Shown here piece by piece: positions 62,306-64,000 of a stretch of DNA of 64,000 nt (the stretch's first letter is position 1; each line of letters begins with the position of its first letter). Under the pieces are notes generated by a model. It had not been told where the DNA came from and did no database searches. It saw only the letters and a program-made list of their open reading frames with translations. Both the position numbers and the translations under genes were made by a program. This DNA comes from Actinokineospora baliensis (GTDB lineage Bacteria; Actinomycetota; Actinomycetes; Mycobacteriales; Pseudonocardiaceae), in the NCBI RefSeq assembly GCF_016907695.1, contig NZ_JAFBCK010000001.1, forward strand, positions 6,250,001-6,314,000, written 5' to 3'.

Positions 62306-63649
62306 TCAGCGCGCCCCGGTCGCGTCGCGGGCGCACCGGAACCCGGAGAAGATCTGCCGCCGGATCGGGTGGTCCCAGTTGCGGAAGGTGCCGCGCACGG
62401 CGGCCGCGTCGGTGCCGAACGAGCCACCGCGCAGCATCTTGTAGTCGCCGCCGAAGAACACCTCGGAGTACTCCCGGTACGGGAACGCCGAGAACCCCGG
62501 GTACGGCCGGAAGTCCGAGTCGAGCCACTCCCAGACGTCCCCGATCAGCTGACGCACCCCCAGCGGCGACGCGCCCTTGGGGTACGAGCCGACCGGCGCG
62601 GGCCGCAGGTGGCGCTGCCCCAGGTTGGCGTGCTCGACGCCGGGGTCCTCGTCGCCCCAGGGGTAGCGGCGGGACCGCCCGGTCGCCGGGTCGAACCGCG
62701 CGGCCTTCTCCCACTCCGGTTCGGTCGGCAACCGCTTGCCCGCCCACTTCGCGTACGCGGCCGCCTCGTGGAAGCACACGTGCACGACCGGCTCGTCCAC
62801 CGGGACCGGTTCCACCACACCGAAGCGGGTGCGGACCCAGCGGTCGCCGTCGCGCCGCCAGAACCGGGGCGCGATCAGGTCCGCCTTGCGCCGGTGGGCC
62901 CAGCCGACCTCGCTCCACCAGTCGGGGTTGTCGTAGCCCCCGGCGTCGATGAAGGCCAGGTAGTCGCCGTTGCTGACCGGGACGGTGTCGATGTAGTACG
63001 CGTCGACGTGCGTCTGGAACGCGGGGCGCTCGTTGTCCAGCGCCCACGGCTCGGTGGAGGTGCCCATGGTGAACTCCCCCGCCGGGACGAACACCTCCCC
63101 GGCACCGATCGGGGCGACCAGGGCGGGATCCGGGTCGGGCGCATGCAACACCGGGGCACCCGAACGCAGTTGGTGCGTGGCGAGCATGGTCTCGTCGTGC
63201 TGCTGCTCGTGCTGGACGATCATGCCGAAGGCGAACCCCCGGTCCAGGAGCTTCCCGCCGTGCAGCGGCACCCGCTCCAGCACGTCGAACACCTTGTCGC
63301 GCACCTGACCCACGTACGCGCGGGCCTCGGTCGGCGACAGCAGCGGCAACGCGGGCCTGCTGGCCCTGGAGTGCTGGAACGCGTCGTAGAGCTCGTCGAT
63401 GTCGGAGCGGACCGGCTCGCGGCCGCCGACATCGCGCACCAGCCACAGCTCCTCCTGGTTGCCGATGTGCGCCAGGTCCCACACCAGCGGCGACATCAGC
63501 TCGGAGTGCTGGCGGACCAGGTCGTCGTCGTCGACCGCGTCGGTCAGCAGGGTGCTACGCGCCCGGGAGCGCAGCAGCGCCTCCGCGACGCGCTCGCGGA
63601 CGCGCTCGGTCTCGGTGTTGCTCCCCACGGGCAGATCTGTGCTGGTCAC
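62306..63649 (-). CDS. egtB: Ergothioneine sulfoxide synthase (iron-dependent C-S lyase/oxidase)
   Basis: 447 aa. N-terminal DinB-like domain with iron ligands (LVWDLAHIGNQEELWL; IVQHEQQHDETML), then a C-terminal FGE-sulfatase-like domain (VFVPAGEFTMGTSTEPWALDNERP, KRLPTEPEWEKAARF, GDVWEWLDSDFRPYPGF, GGSFGTDAAAVRGTFRNW). It joins hercynine with gamma-Glu-Cys using O2. GTG at 63649 with GGAGGAAG upstream, overlapping the egtA stop. Confidence 0.96.
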   Translation of the reverse strand: MTSTDLPVGSNTETERVRERVAEALLRSRARSTLLTDAVDDDDLVRQHSELMSPLVWDLAHIGNQEELWLVRDVGGREPVRSDIDELYDAFQHSRASRPALPLLSPTEARAYVGQVRDKVFDVLERVPLHGGKLLDRGFAFGMIVQHEQQHDETMLATHQLRSGAPVLHAPDPDPALVAPIGAGEVFVPAGEFTMGTSTEPWALDNERPAFQTHVDAYYIDTVPVSNGDYLAFIDAGGYDNPDWWSEVGWAHRRKADLIAPRFWRRDGDRWVRTRFGVVEPVPVDEPVVHVCFHEAAAYAKWAGKRLPTEPEWEKAARFDPATGRSRRYPWGDEDPGVEHANLGQRHLRPAPVGSYPKGASPLGVRQLIGDVWEWLDSDFRPYPGFSAFPYREYSEVFFGGDYKMLRGGSFGTDAAAVRGTFRNWDHPIRRQIFSGFRCARDATGAR

Positions 63650-64000
63650 GACTTCCTCCCGTTCGTCGCTTCCGGTGCGTCCAACGCCTCGCGCAGCGCC
63701 ACCAGCCGGTCGGTGGCGTGCTCGGTGGGCAACCCCAGCCCGGCGGTGGCCGGGATCCCCAGGTCGAGCACCCGCCGCGCGGCGCGGGCGAGGTCGGGGT
63801 CGGCGAGGCCGAGGCGGGCGGCGTCGAGCCACCGGTCGGCGACCGGTGCGCACGCCTCCACCACGGCGTCGACGACCGCCCGGTCGGCCATCAGGGCCAC
63901 CAGCAGCGCGGCCGGGGCCAGCCAGTCGTCGCCAGCCTGGGCGTCGAGGTAGCGGACCTCGAAGTACCCGTGCGGGCGGATCGGCGGGAACAGCGTGGAC
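63646..64000 (-). CDS. egtA: Glutamate-cysteine ligase EgtA (C-terminal part; 5' end beyond window)
   Basis: The reverse strand is open from the window edge to a stop at 63646 (about 117 codons). FPPIRPHGYFEVRYLDAQ followed by APAALLVALMADRAVV matches the C-terminal region of GshA/EgtA (R-P-x-G-Y-x-E-x-R-Y-x-D). It supplies gamma-glutamyl-cysteine for EgtB. Stop overlaps the egtB GTG by 4 nt. Confidence 0.92.
   Translation of the reverse strand, partial: STLFPPIRPHGYFEVRYLDAQAGDDWLAPAALLVALMADRAVVDAVVEACAPVADRWLDAARLGLADPDLARAARRVLDLGIPATAGLGLPTEHATDRLVALREALDAPEATNGRKS

Overview
The window is very GC-rich chromosomal DNA with GTG/TTG starts, many leaderless promoters of the TANNNT-N6/7-start type, a coproporphyrin-type ferrochelatase beside inhA, an ergothioneine (egt) cluster and a subtilisin-inhibitor-like secreted protein. 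Together these point to a filamentous actinomycete, most likely of the Pseudonocardiaceae. The genus cannot be fixed from the sequence alone. No rRNA, tRNA or CRISPR array was seen.

Layout. 1-7.3 kb: a partial Gfo/Idh/MocA oxidoreductase in operon with an IS4-like transposase that has lost catalytic residues, an SSI-family inhibitor, a stand-alone nitric oxide synthase oxygenase, a secreted beta-propeller protein, and a RES-type toxin-antitoxin pair. 7.3-19 kb: an S9 peptidase, a TerC membrane protein behind a yybP-ykoY-type riboswitch, a hydrolase-ABC ATPase fusion with its permease, a deoxyribosyltransferase-like/NUDIX fusion, a J-domain/NERD membrane protein, and a MarR unit controlling a hydrolase and an ADP-ribosylglycohydrolase. 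19-31.4 kb: a segment bounded by two inverted copies of a composite repeat. Inside are two tandem membrane TIR proteins, a helical-repeat pair, a vWA/AAA pair (Rv0959/Rv0958-like), LtrA, YcxB-like and several hypotheticals. 31.4-38.1 kb: hemH-inhA-fabG and the vWA/DUF58/MoxR operon, in the order known from mycobacteria. 38.1-53 kb: a mixed accessory stretch (MobA-like, PadR/monooxygenase, stand-alone LigD-type polymerase, a rifampicin phosphotransferase-like enzyme, S9 peptidase, GrpB, MerR, an ECF41 sigma factor with its AhpD-like target, and a lower-GC pocket). 53-64 kb: a RipA-like NlpC/P60 hydrolase, two membrane proteins, aconitase under an AcnR-type operator, a small lipoprotein, and egtD-egtC-egtB-egtA (egtA cut by the edge).

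How it fits together. The acn, ripA-like, moxR-DUF58-vWA and fabG-inhA-hemH genes are neighbours in Mycobacterium. Here the same set is present in matching relative orientation but split by about 15 kb of other genes. Several switches can be read directly: a riboswitch whose P1 3' strand can alternatively mask the terC ribosome binding site, ECF41-type promoters on both sides of the sigJ/ahpD-like divergent pair, a MerR-type 19-bp spacer promoter, a PadR-region inverted repeat, and a CAGNACnnncGTACTG site on the acn promoter.

Most unusual items. The inverted composite repeats flank a segment that starts with a TIR pair, one with and one without the catalytic Glu. NAD+/ADP-ribose enzymes (TIR, ADP-ribosylglycohydrolase, RES) are frequent in the left half of the window.
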